In this document: positions 1 through 7,986 of the stretch, piece after piece
Position numbering within the stretch: the stretch's first letter is position 1
Layout of the letters: the number at the start of each line of letters is the position of its first letter
NCBI RefSeq assembly: GCF_036099295.1
Contig: NZ_CP107976.1
Span: 6,882,001 to 6,946,000 of the forward strand
Reading direction: 5' to 3'
Source of the DNA: Streptomyces sp. NBC_00358
GTDB taxonomy: Bacteria > Actinomycetota > Actinomycetes > Streptomycetales > Streptomycetaceae
DNA: 64,000 nucleotides
Program-made: the position numbers and the translations under genes
The notes under the pieces: model-generated
What the model saw: only the letters and a program-made list of their open reading frames with translations
Database searches by the model: none
Told to the model about the DNA's origin: nothing

Positions 1-563
1 AAGCCTCCGACGTCGCCAACGCCGTCATCGACGGCACCGACGCCGTCATGCTCTCCGGCGAGACCAGCGTCGGCAAATACCCCGTCGAAACCGTCAAGAC
101 CATGTCGCGCATCGTCGAAGCGGCTGAAGAGGACATCCTCGCCAAGGGTCTCCCGCCCCTCACCGAACGCAACAAACCCCGCACCCAAGGCGGCGCCGTC
201 GCCCGCGCCGCAGCCGAAATGGGCGACTTCCTCGGCGCTAAGTTCCTCGTCGCCTTCACCGAGTCCGGCGACACCGTCCGCCGGCTCTCCCGCTACCGCT
301 CCCCGATCCCCCTCCTCGCCTTCACCCCCACCCCGGCCACCCGCTCCCAACTCAACCTCACCTGGGGCGTCGAGACCTTCCTCGGCCCCCACGTCGACTC
401 CACCGACGCCATGGTCGACCAGGTCGACGAACTCCTCCTCAAGTACGGCCGCTGCAACAAGGGCGACGTCGTGGTGATCACGGCAGGCTCCCCGCCCGGA
501 GTCTCCGGCTCCACGAACCTGGTCCGCGTCCACCACGTGGGCGAGGACGACAGCCCCAAGTAG
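1..563 (+). CDS. pyk: Pyruvate kinase, C-terminal part (5' end outside window)
   Basis: Glycolytic enzyme converting phosphoenolpyruvate and ADP to pyruvate and ATP in the cytosol. The reading frame is open from base 3, so only about the last 187 residues are present. The motif DAVMLSGETSVGKYP, conserved in the catalytic barrel, is at the left edge. The C-terminal allosteric domain follows, with TESGDTVRRLSRYRSPIPLLAFTP, and the usual ending with VVITAGSPPGVSGSTN (nucleotide and effector-binding region). The gene ends at TAG 561-563. It marks the pyk end of the conserved actinobacterial pyk-pdtaR-polA-rpsA block. Confidence 0.96.
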   Translation, partial: ASDVANAVIDGTDAVMLSGETSVGKYPVETVKTMSRIVEAAEEDILAKGLPPLTERNKPRTQGGAVARAAAEMGDFLGAKFLVAFTESGDTVRRLSRYRSPIPLLAFTPTPATRSQLNLTWGVETFLGPHVDSTDAMVDQVDELLLKYGRCNKGDVVVITAGSPPGVSGSTNLVRVHHVGEDDSPK

Positions 564-593
564 CCGGTGCGGAGGGGCCTTCTCCTTTGCCCG

Positions 594-1358
594 TCAGTAC
601 TTGGGGCCCACGTGGGTGTCCATGAGGGCTACTGAGGCCTTCTTGGCGACGGAGATGTTGCGGGAGTTCGGCTGCTTCCAGTCGACGCCGACCAGGTCGA
701 GGGCGTCCGTGAAGAGGCGCATGATGTCGGACGACTTGTTGGTGAAGAAGTACCGGGGGTACTCGTAGCGCTTCGTTTCTCCGGCGACCAGGCGCGTCGT
801 CCAGTTGGTGATACGGCAGCCGTCCGAGTGGATGAGCCCCCGGATGAACTCCCAGGGGTGGGCATCGACGATTCGCCGTTGCCAGGGTGCGAGGGCGATC
901 TCGCGGTCGTGTTTCTTGCCGGGACCGTGCTGGGGAAACAGGCAGGGCCAGTGCTTGCTCCAACTGGTGACGTATTGGCAACCCTGGCTCTGGACGCGGC
1001 AGACCTTGTTGTCGGGGCGCAGCGACTGCATCGCCACCGCGCAGGCGTCGATCAGGCCGGGCCAAGCGTCGGCGCAGGCGATGCGAAGGGAGTGGACGCC
1101 TCTCCGAAAGGAGCTGATGCAGCCGTCGCCGAGATAGAGGCCCAGCAAGTAGGCGTACGCGGCAGGATCGTCAGGCTCTTCAGGGGTGGCGCGACATCTT
1201 GGGCAGGGCTGGGAGCGGTTGCCGTCCAGGGGCTCGACGCGTATCTGCCATGAGCGGATCGCGGCTCGGGAGATCCCGGTTTCCTTGCTCACCGAGTTCA
1301 GGCTGCGCCCCTGGTCCACCATGGCAAGAGTCCGCTTGCGTGTGCCCATGTCGTACAT
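594..1358 (-). CDS. Free-standing HTH + double LAGLIDADG protein
   Basis: About 254 residues. An N-terminal helix-turn-helix (residues ~5-38, SLNSVSKETGISRAAIRSW, like resolvase or transposase HTHs) is followed by a CPRC knuckle (~52-55). Two LAGLIDADG-type motifs come next, YLLGLYLGDGCI (~70-81) and FIRGLIHSDGC (~170-180), each keeping the Gly and catalytic-type Asp. This is the architecture of a monomeric homing endonuclease, but it is not inside an intron or intein. Related Streptomyces proteins are usually annotated as HTH regulators. Whether it cuts DNA or only binds it cannot be told from sequence. ATG 1358 was chosen because it starts the conserved part (MYDMGTRKR); a GTG 33 bases upstream is also in frame. 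It lies just downstream of a tRNA gene, separated by a terminator. Confidence 0.8.
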   Translation of the reverse strand: MYDMGTRKRTLAMVDQGRSLNSVSKETGISRAAIRSWQIRVEPLDGNRSQPCPRCRATPEEPDDPAAYAYLLGLYLGDGCISSFRRGVHSLRIACADAWPGLIDACAVAMQSLRPDNKVCRVQSQGCQYVTSWSKHWPCLFPQHGPGKKHDREIALAPWQRRIVDAHPWEFIRGLIHSDGCRITNWTTRLVAGETKRYEYPRYFFTNKSSDIMRLFTDALDLVGVDWKQPNSRNISVAKKASVALMDTHVGPKY

Positions 1359-1397
1359 GTGGTCACTTTGTGAGTGCTGAAGTCGCGACACGCAGCA

Positions 1398-1435
1398 AAA
1401 AGCGGATGTTCACCTGAATGGGAACATCCGCTTTT
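1398..1435. terminator. Strong bidirectional hairpin terminator
   Basis: Perfect 14-bp stem (1398-1411 with 1422-1435) around a 10-nt loop. It is followed by T-rich sequence in the + direction and by CTTTTTG on the minus strand. It lies between the minus-strand tRNA and the HTH-LAGLIDADG gene, so it ends the tRNA transcript and insulates the downstream gene. Confidence 0.85.
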
Positions 1436-1464
1436 ATCTGGCAACCTTGACATCCAAGGAAAAG

Positions 1465-1537
1465 TACCCCGAGTCGGATTCGAACCGACGCTGTATGGGT
1501 TTTGAATCCATTGCCTCTACCGCTGGGCTACCGGGGC
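1465..1537 (-). tRNA. tRNA-Leu(CAA)-like, 73 nt with short variable loop
   Basis: The minus strand folds as a cloverleaf. The acceptor is GCCCCGG with TCGGGGT, including G1:U72 and G7:U66 wobbles. The D-arm has a 3-bp GCC/GGC stem and a GG-containing loop. The anticodon stem is ATGGA/CCCAT (A31:C39 mismatch) with loop TTCAAAA, giving anticodon CAA for UUG leucine codons. The T-arm is GTCGG-TTCGAAT-CCGAC, the discriminator is A73 and CCA is not encoded. Bacterial tRNA-Leu normally carries a long variable arm (about 85-87 nt in total); here the variable region is only 5 nt (ACAGC). The 3-bp D-stem is leucine-like. A small hairpin CCTCTG-AAA-CAGAGG (1540-1554) precedes its 5' end. Confidence 0.85.
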
Positions 1538-1637
1538 TTCCTCTGAAACAGAGGGTAGCGATCACCCGCCGTGCCCTCACCTTACCGCAGCTAGGTAGGC
1601 TCTTGTCAGCAGTCCCCGCCCTGAACGAGGAGCCCCC

Positions 1638-2294
1638 GTGACCGCCCCCGAGTCGCCCCAGCCCGTAGACGCGCCCGACGACGACAAGTCGCACGTGCCT
1701 CCGCTGACGACCCGTGTCGTCATCGCCGAGGACGAGGCGCTGATCCGTCTCGACCTCAAAGAGATGCTGGAGGAGGAGGGCTACACCGTCGTAGGTGAGG
1801 CGGGTGACGGTGAGCAGGCCATCGAGCTGGCCCGGGAGCACAAGCCGGACCTCGTGATCCTCGACGTGAAGATGCCGAAGATGGACGGCATCTCCGCGGC
1901 GGAGAAGATCGCCGAGGAGTCCATCGCCCCGGTCCTGATGCTCACCGCGTTCTCGCAGCGCGACCTGGTCGAGCGGGCCCGTGACGCGGGCGCGATGGCG
2001 TACCTGGTGAAGCCGTTCAGCAAGAGCGACGTGGTGCCGGCGATCGAGATGGCGGTGTCCCGGTTCGCGGAGCTGAAGGCGCTGGAGCAGGAGATCGCGG
2101 ATCTCACGCTGCGTCTGGAGACGCGGAAGCTGGTGGACCGCGCGAAGTCGGTTCTGCAGACGGAGTACGGCCTGACGGAGCCGGCGGCGTTCCGCTGGAT
2201 CCAGAAGACGTCGATGGACCGTCGGATGTCGATGCAGCAGGTGGCCGAGGCGGTCATCGAGGACGCCGAGGAGAAGAAGGCGTCGAAGGGCTAG
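1638..2294 (+). CDS. pdtaR: ANTAR-domain response regulator, PdtaR type
   Basis: Cytosolic two-component regulator of 218 aa. The receiver domain occupies residues ~26-140, with acidic pair E31/D32, phospho-acceptor D76 in LVILDVKMP, T103 and K125 (YLVKPF). A coiled linker leads to a C-terminal ANTAR RNA-binding domain (~148-207, with ...AKSVLQTEYGLTEPAAFRWIQ...). ANTAR proteins act by antitermination on target transcripts; the Mycobacterium homologue PdtaR (Rv1626) pairs with the kinase PdtaS. No kinase gene is nearby, so its partner must be elsewhere. GTG 1638 has an AACGAGGAG-type ribosome site. Its position next to pyk is conserved in actinobacteria. Confidence 0.95.
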   Translation: MTAPESPQPVDAPDDDKSHVPPLTTRVVIAEDEALIRLDLKEMLEEEGYTVVGEAGDGEQAIELAREHKPDLVILDVKMPKMDGISAAEKIAEESIAPVLMLTAFSQRDLVERARDAGAMAYLVKPFSKSDVVPAIEMAVSRFAELKALEQEIADLTLRLETRKLVDRAKSVLQTEYGLTEPAAFRWIQKTSMDRRMSMQQVAEAVIEDAEEKKASKG

Positions 2295-2307
2295 AGCCTG
2301 TCGCGAA

Positions 2308-2350
2308 AGTGCTGGTCACGGGCCGCTCGGTGATGGCCGTGACCAGCACT
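2308..2350 (+). terminator. Terminator of the pdtaR gene
   Basis: Fourteen perfectly paired bases (2308-2321 with 2337-2350) around a 15-nt loop, starting 14 bases after the pdtaR stop codon. There is no T-run, as is usual for Streptomyces terminators. Confidence 0.8.
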
Positions 2351-2664
2351 GTTGTTCCGTGGCGGATCGCCGGCTTCGTGCAGACACGCCTGCCGGGCGC
2401 TCGTCTGCTTTGACGTGCGCCTCTTCGGCCGCGCCCTGCTCGACACGTTTACGGAAGGCCGCGGAAGGTCCCGAGGGTCCGAGGAGGGCCGACCTGCCAC
2501 AGCGGCTGTGGCGACTCGCGCAGATGCTGCTCCGCTAAGTTGGAGCTGAGATGGGACGACCTTCTTCCGCGTCCGCGAAGGTTTCCGGTGACGAGCGGCC
2601 CTGGCGCCCGTCGGCGGGTGCGTACTTCGGGCGCGCGGCGCGGCCCAAGCGTCAGGAGTCAGAC
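2351..2664. other. Gene-free spacer between pdtaR and the VOC gene
   Basis: No credible coding sequence is seen. Open frames here have no family features and poor starts. The stretch must hold the promoter of the VOC gene. A TTGACG at about 2410 could be a -35 element, but no convincing -10 box is correctly spaced from it. Confidence 0.4.
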
Positions 2665-3096
2665 ATGAAGCCGAATCGCTCCATTCCGGCGTCGACGGTC
2701 ATCCCCGTCCTGATCTATCCCGATGTGCGCGAGGCGGTCGCCTGGCTCGGCGCGGCCTTCGGGTTTTCCGAGCGGGTGCGGATCGGCGAGGACCATCGCG
2801 CACAGCTCGGTTTCGGCGATGGTGCCGTGATCATCGGAGACGTACGAAAAGATCGCCGCCCGCCACGCCCCGGCGAGGTCACGCACTCGACGACGGTGCG
2901 GGTGGAAGACGTTGGCGCCCACTACGAGCGCTCCCGGGAGCATGGCGCACGCATCATCATGGAACCGACCGATTTCGAGTACGGCGAACGGCAGTACAGC
3001 GCCGAGGACCTTGCGGGCCACCAGTGGACGTTCTCGCAGACGCTCGCGGATGTCGCTCCGGAGGAATGGGGCGGAACGTCCGTCACGACGGATTGA
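2665..3096 (+). CDS. VOC (glyoxalase/bleomycin-resistance fold) family protein
   Basis: 143 residues, one vicinal-oxygen-chelate domain spanning nearly the whole protein (VIPVLIYPDVREAVAWL at the start, then a second beta-alpha-beta unit ending in DLAGHQWTFSQTLADV). Members of this subgroup resemble PhnB and YdfO-type proteins. The substrate is unknown and the metal ligands are not obviously complete. The frame is open for another 114 bases upstream, but ATG 2665 is preceded by AGGAG at 2654-2658 with ideal spacing and matches the usual N-terminus of the family. It is a single gene between two terminators. Confidence 0.85.
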   Translation: MKPNRSIPASTVIPVLIYPDVREAVAWLGAAFGFSERVRIGEDHRAQLGFGDGAVIIGDVRKDRRPPRPGEVTHSTTVRVEDVGAHYERSREHGARIIMEPTDFEYGERQYSAEDLAGHQWTFSQTLADVAPEEWGGTSVTTD

Positions 3097-3217
3097 CGCG
3101 TTCCCGGCGTTCCCGGCGTCGCCGCGTCGCCGCGTGGCAGTGCGGATGGCGAGTCAGCGGGGGCGCGGCCACTCATCGATAGCCGCGACCACCGCGATCT
3201 CAACGCCCCGGCGGACG

Positions 3218-3256
3218 GAAGAGGCCCGCACCCCTGACGGAGGTGCGGGCCTCTTC
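3218..3256. terminator. Bidirectional terminator between VOC gene and livF
   Basis: Perfect 15-bp stem (3218-3232 with 3242-3256) around a 9-nt loop. It sits between two convergent genes and can serve both. Confidence 0.85.
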
Positions 3257-3284
3257 GCGCGGCCGGAGGGGCCGCGGGGGCGTG

Positions 3285-4001
3285 TCAGTCCTCGCCGAGG
3301 TAGGCCTTGCGGACGGACTCGTCGTGGAGCAGTTCCTGGCCGGTGCCGGAGAGGACGATGTTGCCGACCTCCATGACGTGGGCCTGGTCGGCGAGGGAGA
3401 GCGCCGCCTGGGCGTTCTGCTCGACGAGGAGGATCGTCGTGCCGGCCGCCTTGAGTTCGGCGATGGTCGCGAGGATCTTCTGCATCATGATCGGCGAGAG
3501 GCCCATGGAGGGTTCGTCGAGCATGAGCAGCTTGGGCTGGGACATCAGGGCGCGTCCCATGGCGAGCATCTGCTGCTCGCCGCCCGAGAGGGTTCCGGCG
3601 GCCTGCTTGCGGCGCTCTCCCAGGATGGGGAAGAGGTCGTAGGCGCGCTGGATGTCCTTCTCGATGCCCGCCTTGTCGCTGCGGAGGAACGCTCCGAGCT
3701 GGAGGTTCTCCGTGATGCTGAGGCGGGGGAAGATGTGCCGGCCTTCGGGGGAGTGCGCGAGTCCGAGGGCGACGATCTTGTGGGCGGGGACGTTGGCGAG
3801 GGGCTGGCCGTCGAAGAGGATGCGGCCTCCGCTGGGCTTGAGGAGCCCGGAGAGGGTGCGCAGGGTCGTCGTCTTGCCGGCGCCGTTGGTGCCGATGAGG
3901 GTGACGATCTGGCCGGCTTCGACGGTGAAGGAGATGCCCTTGACGGCTTCGATCTTGCCGTAGGCGACCTTGAGGTCTTCGACCTCGAGCAGTGCGGTCA
4001 C
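3285..4001 (-). CDS. livF: Branched-chain amino acid ABC transporter ATP-binding protein LivF
   Basis: 238-aa cytosolic ATPase, last gene of a leftward liv operon. Walker A GTNGAGKTT (~residue 37), Q-loop region, signature LSGGEQQMLAMGRAL (~139) and Walker B LLMLDEPSMGL (~160) are intact, and length is normal for LivF. It pairs with LivG on the LivH-LivM membrane core. Its GTG start overlaps the livG stop as GTGA, which implies translational coupling. Confidence 0.97.
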   Translation of the reverse strand: MTALLEVEDLKVAYGKIEAVKGISFTVEAGQIVTLIGTNGAGKTTTLRTLSGLLKPSGGRILFDGQPLANVPAHKIVALGLAHSPEGRHIFPRLSITENLQLGAFLRSDKAGIEKDIQRAYDLFPILGERRKQAAGTLSGGEQQMLAMGRALMSQPKLLMLDEPSMGLSPIMMQKILATIAELKAAGTTILLVEQNAQAALSLADQAHVMEVGNIVLSGTGQELLHDESVRKAYLGED

Positions 4002-5074
4002 TGGGCGGTTCCTTCCTTGCTGGTGCTGCTCTGCGCGTCGGAGTCGTCGGACGCGGCGGGGGCGTCGGACGTTCCCTCTGCCTCGGGGGCTTCCGCGTCC
4101 TGTGCGGCTTCCTCCGGCTCGGCGGACGCTTCGGCCTCCGCGGTCTCTGCGGCTTCGGCTTCCTCGGTCGCGGTGGCTTGTGCCGCGTCCTCGGTGTCGG
4201 TCGCTGCCGGGGCCTCGGCGGCTTCGGCGGCTGTCGCCGTTCCGGCCGCTTCCGCGGCTTCGACCTCGGCGAGTTCCTCCTCGCCGGGGGCGCCCTCGAA
4301 GGGGGTGCCGAGGTAGGCGGCGATGACGCGCTCGTCGCCCTGGACGACCTCGGACGTGCCTTCGACGAGCTTCTCGCCCTGGACGAGGCAGGCCACGCGG
4401 TCGGACAGGTTGAAGATGAAGCGCATGTCGTGCTCGATGACGAGGACGGCGATGCCGCGGTCGCGGATGGCGAAGACGAGGTCTTCGGTCGCGCGGGTCT
4501 CCTGGGGGTTCATGCCGGCCGTGGGCTCGTCCAGGAGGAGCAGGCCCGGCTCGCTCGCCATGGCGCGGGCGATCTCCAGCTTGCGCTGCTCGCCGTAGGG
4601 GAGGTTGCGGGAGAGGTGGTCGGCCTTGTGGGCGAGGCCGATGAACTCCAGCAGTTCCATGGCGCGTTCGCGGGAGGTGGCTTCTGCCTTGCGGAAGCCG
4701 GGGCCGCGGAGGAGGGCGGACCAGAGGCCTTCCTTGGTGCGGGTGTGGCGTCCGACGAGCACGTTCTCCAGAACGGTCATGTTGGCGAAGAGCCGGATGT
4801 TCTGGAAGGTGCGGGCGATGCCGGCGCTGGTGACCAGGTGCGGCTTGGGGGGCAGCACCGTTCCCTTGTAGGCGACTTTGCCCTCGGTGGGGACGTAGAG
4901 GCCGGTGAGGCAGTTGAAGAAGGTGGTCTTGCCCGCGCCGTTGGGGCCGATGAGGCCGACGATCTCTCCGGCGTTGACGGTGAGGTCGACGTTGCGTACG
5001 GCGGTGAGGCCGCCGAAGCGCATGGTGACGCCGGTGGCTTCGAGGACGGGGCTGGGGGCTGTGGTGGTGGTCAT
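3998..5074 (-). CDS. livG: Branched-chain amino acid ABC transporter ATP-binding protein LivG, with acidic C-terminal tail
   Basis: The second ATPase of the importer. Walker A GPNGAGKTT (~42-50), signature LPYGEQRKLEIARAM and Walker B LLLLDEPTAGMNP are present within the first ~260 residues, where ordinary LivG proteins end. About 95 more residues follow, almost entirely Ala, Glu, Asp, Thr and Ser: an acidic, probably disordered tail of unknown role. The frame and third-position G/C bias run on unbroken, so this is a real extension. livG ends in a 4-base overlap with livF and begins 5 bases after livM. Confidence 0.95.
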   Translation of the reverse strand: MTTTTAPSPVLEATGVTMRFGGLTAVRNVDLTVNAGEIVGLIGPNGAGKTTFFNCLTGLYVPTEGKVAYKGTVLPPKPHLVTSAGIARTFQNIRLFANMTVLENVLVGRHTRTKEGLWSALLRGPGFRKAEATSRERAMELLEFIGLAHKADHLSRNLPYGEQRKLEIARAMASEPGLLLLDEPTAGMNPQETRATEDLVFAIRDRGIAVLVIEHDMRFIFNLSDRVACLVQGEKLVEGTSEVVQGDERVIAAYLGTPFEGAPGEEELAEVEAAEAAGTATAAEAAEAPAATDTEDAAQATATEEAEAAETAEAEASAEPEEAAQDAEAPEAEGTSDAPAASDDSDAQSSTSKEGTAQ

Positions 5075-5079
5075 GGTGG

Positions 5080-6861
5080 TTACGCCCCTGCCTTGGTGAC
5101 GCCGACGGTGGAGTCGGGAAGGCCTTGTTCGGGGATGTGGACGATTTCGTCGCTCTCGTGGAATTCGAGCTGGCGGCGACGGTTGGCGATGATGCCTTCG
5201 GGGCGGAAGCGCATGAGGACGACGAGCGCGATGCCGAAGGCGAGGAGCTGGTACTCCTTGAGGAAGCTGAGCTTCTCGGGGAGGAGGTAGAGCAGGGTGG
5301 CGCCGAGGATGGGTCCGTTGACCGTGCCCATGCCGCCGAGGACGACCGCCGCGAGGAGGAAGGCGGAGTTCGGGGGGACGGAGCCGGCGAACTGGTACGG
5401 GGCCGGGTTGACGCTGTAGCCGACGTGGGCGCTGACCGTGCCGGCGAGGCCGGCGAGGGAGGCGCCGAGGGCGAAGGCGATGAGCTTGACGCGGAAGCCG
5501 TTGATGCCCATGGCGGTGGCGGCGGTCTCGTCCTCGCGGATCGCGATCCAGGAGCGGCCGATCCGGGAGTCGGCGGCGCGGTTGAACACGACGACGACGA
5601 GTCCGGTGATGAGCAGCATCAGCAGGAAGTAGTTCGAGAAACGCCCGAGGGCGAAGCCGAGGATGTTGTGCTCGGCACCGAAGTTGAACCCGAGGATGTT
5701 GAGGTCCGGGATCATGGAGATGCCGTTGGGGCCGTTGGTGAGGTTGGGGCCGGAGGTGCCGTCGAGGTTGTTGACGGCGATGCGGAAGATCTCTCCGAAG
5801 CCCAGGGTCACGATGGCGAGGTAGTCGCCGCGCAGTCGCAGGGTGGGGGCGCCGATGAGGACGCCGAAGACGAGCGATGCGGCCATGCCGGTGAGCATGG
5901 CGGCCCAGAAGGGGAACTGGACGCCGGAGAAGCGGGAGAACTCGGAGCCGGACACGAGGGCCGCGGCGTAGGCGCCGACGCCGAGGAAGGCGACGTATCC
6001 GAGGTCGAGGAGTCCGGTGAGGCCGACGACGATGTTGAGGCCGAGGGCGACGGTTCCGACGACGAGGATGTTCACGCCGAGGTTGGAGTTGTGCTCGTTG
6101 TTCGCCACGAAGGGGAAGATCGCCGCGGCCAGGAAGGCCATGGTGGTGGCGAATCCCTTGTGGCGGGCGTTCAGTTGGGCGAAGCGGTCGAAGAGTCCGG
6201 CGGCGAGCAGGGCCCAGGTGCCGAAGACGACGAGGAGCAGGTAGCCCAGGAACGTTTCGCTCGCGTCGGGGTCGACGCCGATGCCGTAGGTGAAGACGAT
6301 GAGCGCGACGGCGGTGGCGGCGGTGATGACGAGGCGCTCGCCCCAGCCGGGCAGTTTGGCGGCCGGCGGGATGAGGTCGGGCTTGGTGACGTAGTCCTTG
6401 AAGGTGTCACCGGGCTTGGGGAGTGCCAGGGTGCCGAGGACGGCGATCAGGGAGCCGACGGCGGCGACGTAGGCGCCGGGGTCGAGTGCGACGAGGCCCT
6501 TGAGGTCGACGGCGATGGCGATGGCGCTGAACCAGCTGACGGCGAACGCGGAGGCGGCGGCGAGGACGACGGGCTGGGTGGCGCCCGCCGGGTTGAGCCA
6601 GCCGAGGCCGCGGACGTTCCAGAGGGTCAGGGCGAACAGGAGTGTGAGGACGCCGGCGACGATGTCGAGGACCTGGAGTCCGGCCGGGGAGCCGTAGTAG
6701 GTGAGGTCCCCGGGGAAGTCGGACGTGTAGGTCCAGGACATGAAGGCGCTGGCGATGGTGGCGACGGCGCCGATGGCGATGAGGGCGCGGGCGGCGCTCT
6801 CGGGGAGGGCGATCAGGCCGCGCTCGGGGGTGCTGGTCTCGGTGGTTGCCATGGTGCTCAC
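5080..6861 (-). CDS. livM: Branched-chain amino acid ABC transporter permease LivM, N-terminally extended
   Basis: 593-residue integral membrane protein. The second half (from ~residue 240) is the standard LivM permease core with the cytoplasmic-loop signature APTLRLRGDYLAIVTLGFGEI and later GSVPPNSAFLLAAVVLGGMGT. The first ~240 residues add several further hydrophobic segments that shorter LivM proteins (~350 aa) lack; this extended form occurs in actinomycetes. The GTG start at 6861 overlaps the livH stop as GTGA. An ATG three codons later is an alternative start. Confidence 0.95.
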   Translation of the reverse strand: MSTMATTETSTPERGLIALPESAARALIAIGAVATIASAFMSWTYTSDFPGDLTYYGSPAGLQVLDIVAGVLTLLFALTLWNVRGLGWLNPAGATQPVVLAAASAFAVSWFSAIAIAVDLKGLVALDPGAYVAAVGSLIAVLGTLALPKPGDTFKDYVTKPDLIPPAAKLPGWGERLVITAATAVALIVFTYGIGVDPDASETFLGYLLLVVFGTWALLAAGLFDRFAQLNARHKGFATTMAFLAAAIFPFVANNEHNSNLGVNILVVGTVALGLNIVVGLTGLLDLGYVAFLGVGAYAAALVSGSEFSRFSGVQFPFWAAMLTGMAASLVFGVLIGAPTLRLRGDYLAIVTLGFGEIFRIAVNNLDGTSGPNLTNGPNGISMIPDLNILGFNFGAEHNILGFALGRFSNYFLLMLLITGLVVVVFNRAADSRIGRSWIAIREDETAATAMGINGFRVKLIAFALGASLAGLAGTVSAHVGYSVNPAPYQFAGSVPPNSAFLLAAVVLGGMGTVNGPILGATLLYLLPEKLSFLKEYQLLAFGIALVVLMRFRPEGIIANRRRQLEFHESDEIVHIPEQGLPDSTVGVTKAGA

Positions 6862-7790
6862 GCCCTGTCCGCGACGCGTTCGCCGACTAGGCCTTGTGGC
6901 CTGAACAGCAGTACGAGGATGAGGAGTACGAAGGCCCAGACGGAGGACCAGCCGCCGCCGCCGAGCTGCTGCATGCCCGGGATGCCGTCGATGTAGCTGG
7001 TGGCCATGGTCTCGGCGAGGCCGAGGACGAGGCCGCCGACCATGGCGCCGTAGATGTTGCCGATGCCGCCGAGGACGGCGGCGGTGAAGGCCTTGAGGCC
7101 CATCTGGAAGCCCATGTCGTACTTCACCGTGCCGTAGCGCAGTCCGTAGGCGACGGCGGCGACGGCGGCGAAGAAGCCGCCGATGGCGAAGGCGATGACG
7201 ATGATGCGGTTGGTGTCGATGCCCATGAGCTGCGCGGTGTCAGGGTCCTGCGCGGTGGCCTGCATGGCGCGGCCGGTGCGGGAGAGGCTGACGAACAGCG
7301 CGAGGGCGGCCATGCACAGGGGGGCGGCGACGATGACGAAGACGGAGCCGCTCTGGATGCTGACGGAGCCGATGTGCCAGGGACCGAACGGGAGTTGGGG
7401 GAACGTCAGGTCGGTCTTGGCGTTCGGGTAGGTGTTGAACACGATCTGCTGGAGGGCCAGGGACAGACCGATGGCGGTGATGAGCGGGGCGAGGCGTGGC
7501 GCTCCGCGCAGTGGTCTGTAGGCGAAGCGTTCGGCCCCGACGGCGATGAGGACGGAGACGATTCCGCCGCCTATCAGCATCGCTGGGAGGGCTATCCACA
7601 TGGATGTGCCGTTTGGCAGAACGTAGAGGTAGACCGAGAGTGCGCCGAAGCCGCCGGTCATGAAGATCTCGCCGTGGGCGAAGTTGATGAGCTGGACGAT
7701 GCCGTACACCATCGTGTAGCCGATGGCGATCAGCCCGTACATCGAGCCGAGGAACAGCCCGTTGGCCAGCTGCTGCGGCAGGGTGTTCAC
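6858..7790 (-). CDS. livH: Branched-chain amino acid ABC transporter permease LivH
   Basis: 310 aa, eight or so hydrophobic segments. The N-terminal GSMYGLIAIGYTMVYGIVQL and FAHGEIFMTG and the later AVLGGIGNIYGAMVGGL are classic LivH signatures. It forms the membrane channel with LivM. The gap of 196 bases to livK, against the overlaps further along the operon, suggests that livHMGF may be expressed at a different level from livK. The gap contains only a weak 6-bp hairpin (7871-7894). Confidence 0.95.
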   Translation of the reverse strand: MNTLPQQLANGLFLGSMYGLIAIGYTMVYGIVQLINFAHGEIFMTGGFGALSVYLYVLPNGTSMWIALPAMLIGGGIVSVLIAVGAERFAYRPLRGAPRLAPLITAIGLSLALQQIVFNTYPNAKTDLTFPQLPFGPWHIGSVSIQSGSVFVIVAAPLCMAALALFVSLSRTGRAMQATAQDPDTAQLMGIDTNRIIVIAFAIGGFFAAVAAVAYGLRYGTVKYDMGFQMGLKAFTAAVLGGIGNIYGAMVGGLVLGLAETMATSYIDGIPGMQQLGGGGWSSVWAFVLLILVLLFRPQGLVGERVADRA

Positions 7791-7986
7791 CGCATGGCCT
7801 CCATGTGGTGGGGAGAGTTGAGCAGGGCGTATGAGGCGGGCCGCGCGGTGACGTGTGGTCGTGGCCGCGCGGCCCTGTGGTTGTGCAGAGGGCCTGTCCG
7901 GTGGATCGGACCGGGCTCACGGTGCCGGTTGGGGCGCCGTGGCCTGGTGTCGGACCGATCCGCCGGAGTGGCCCGGGTGGTGCGGA

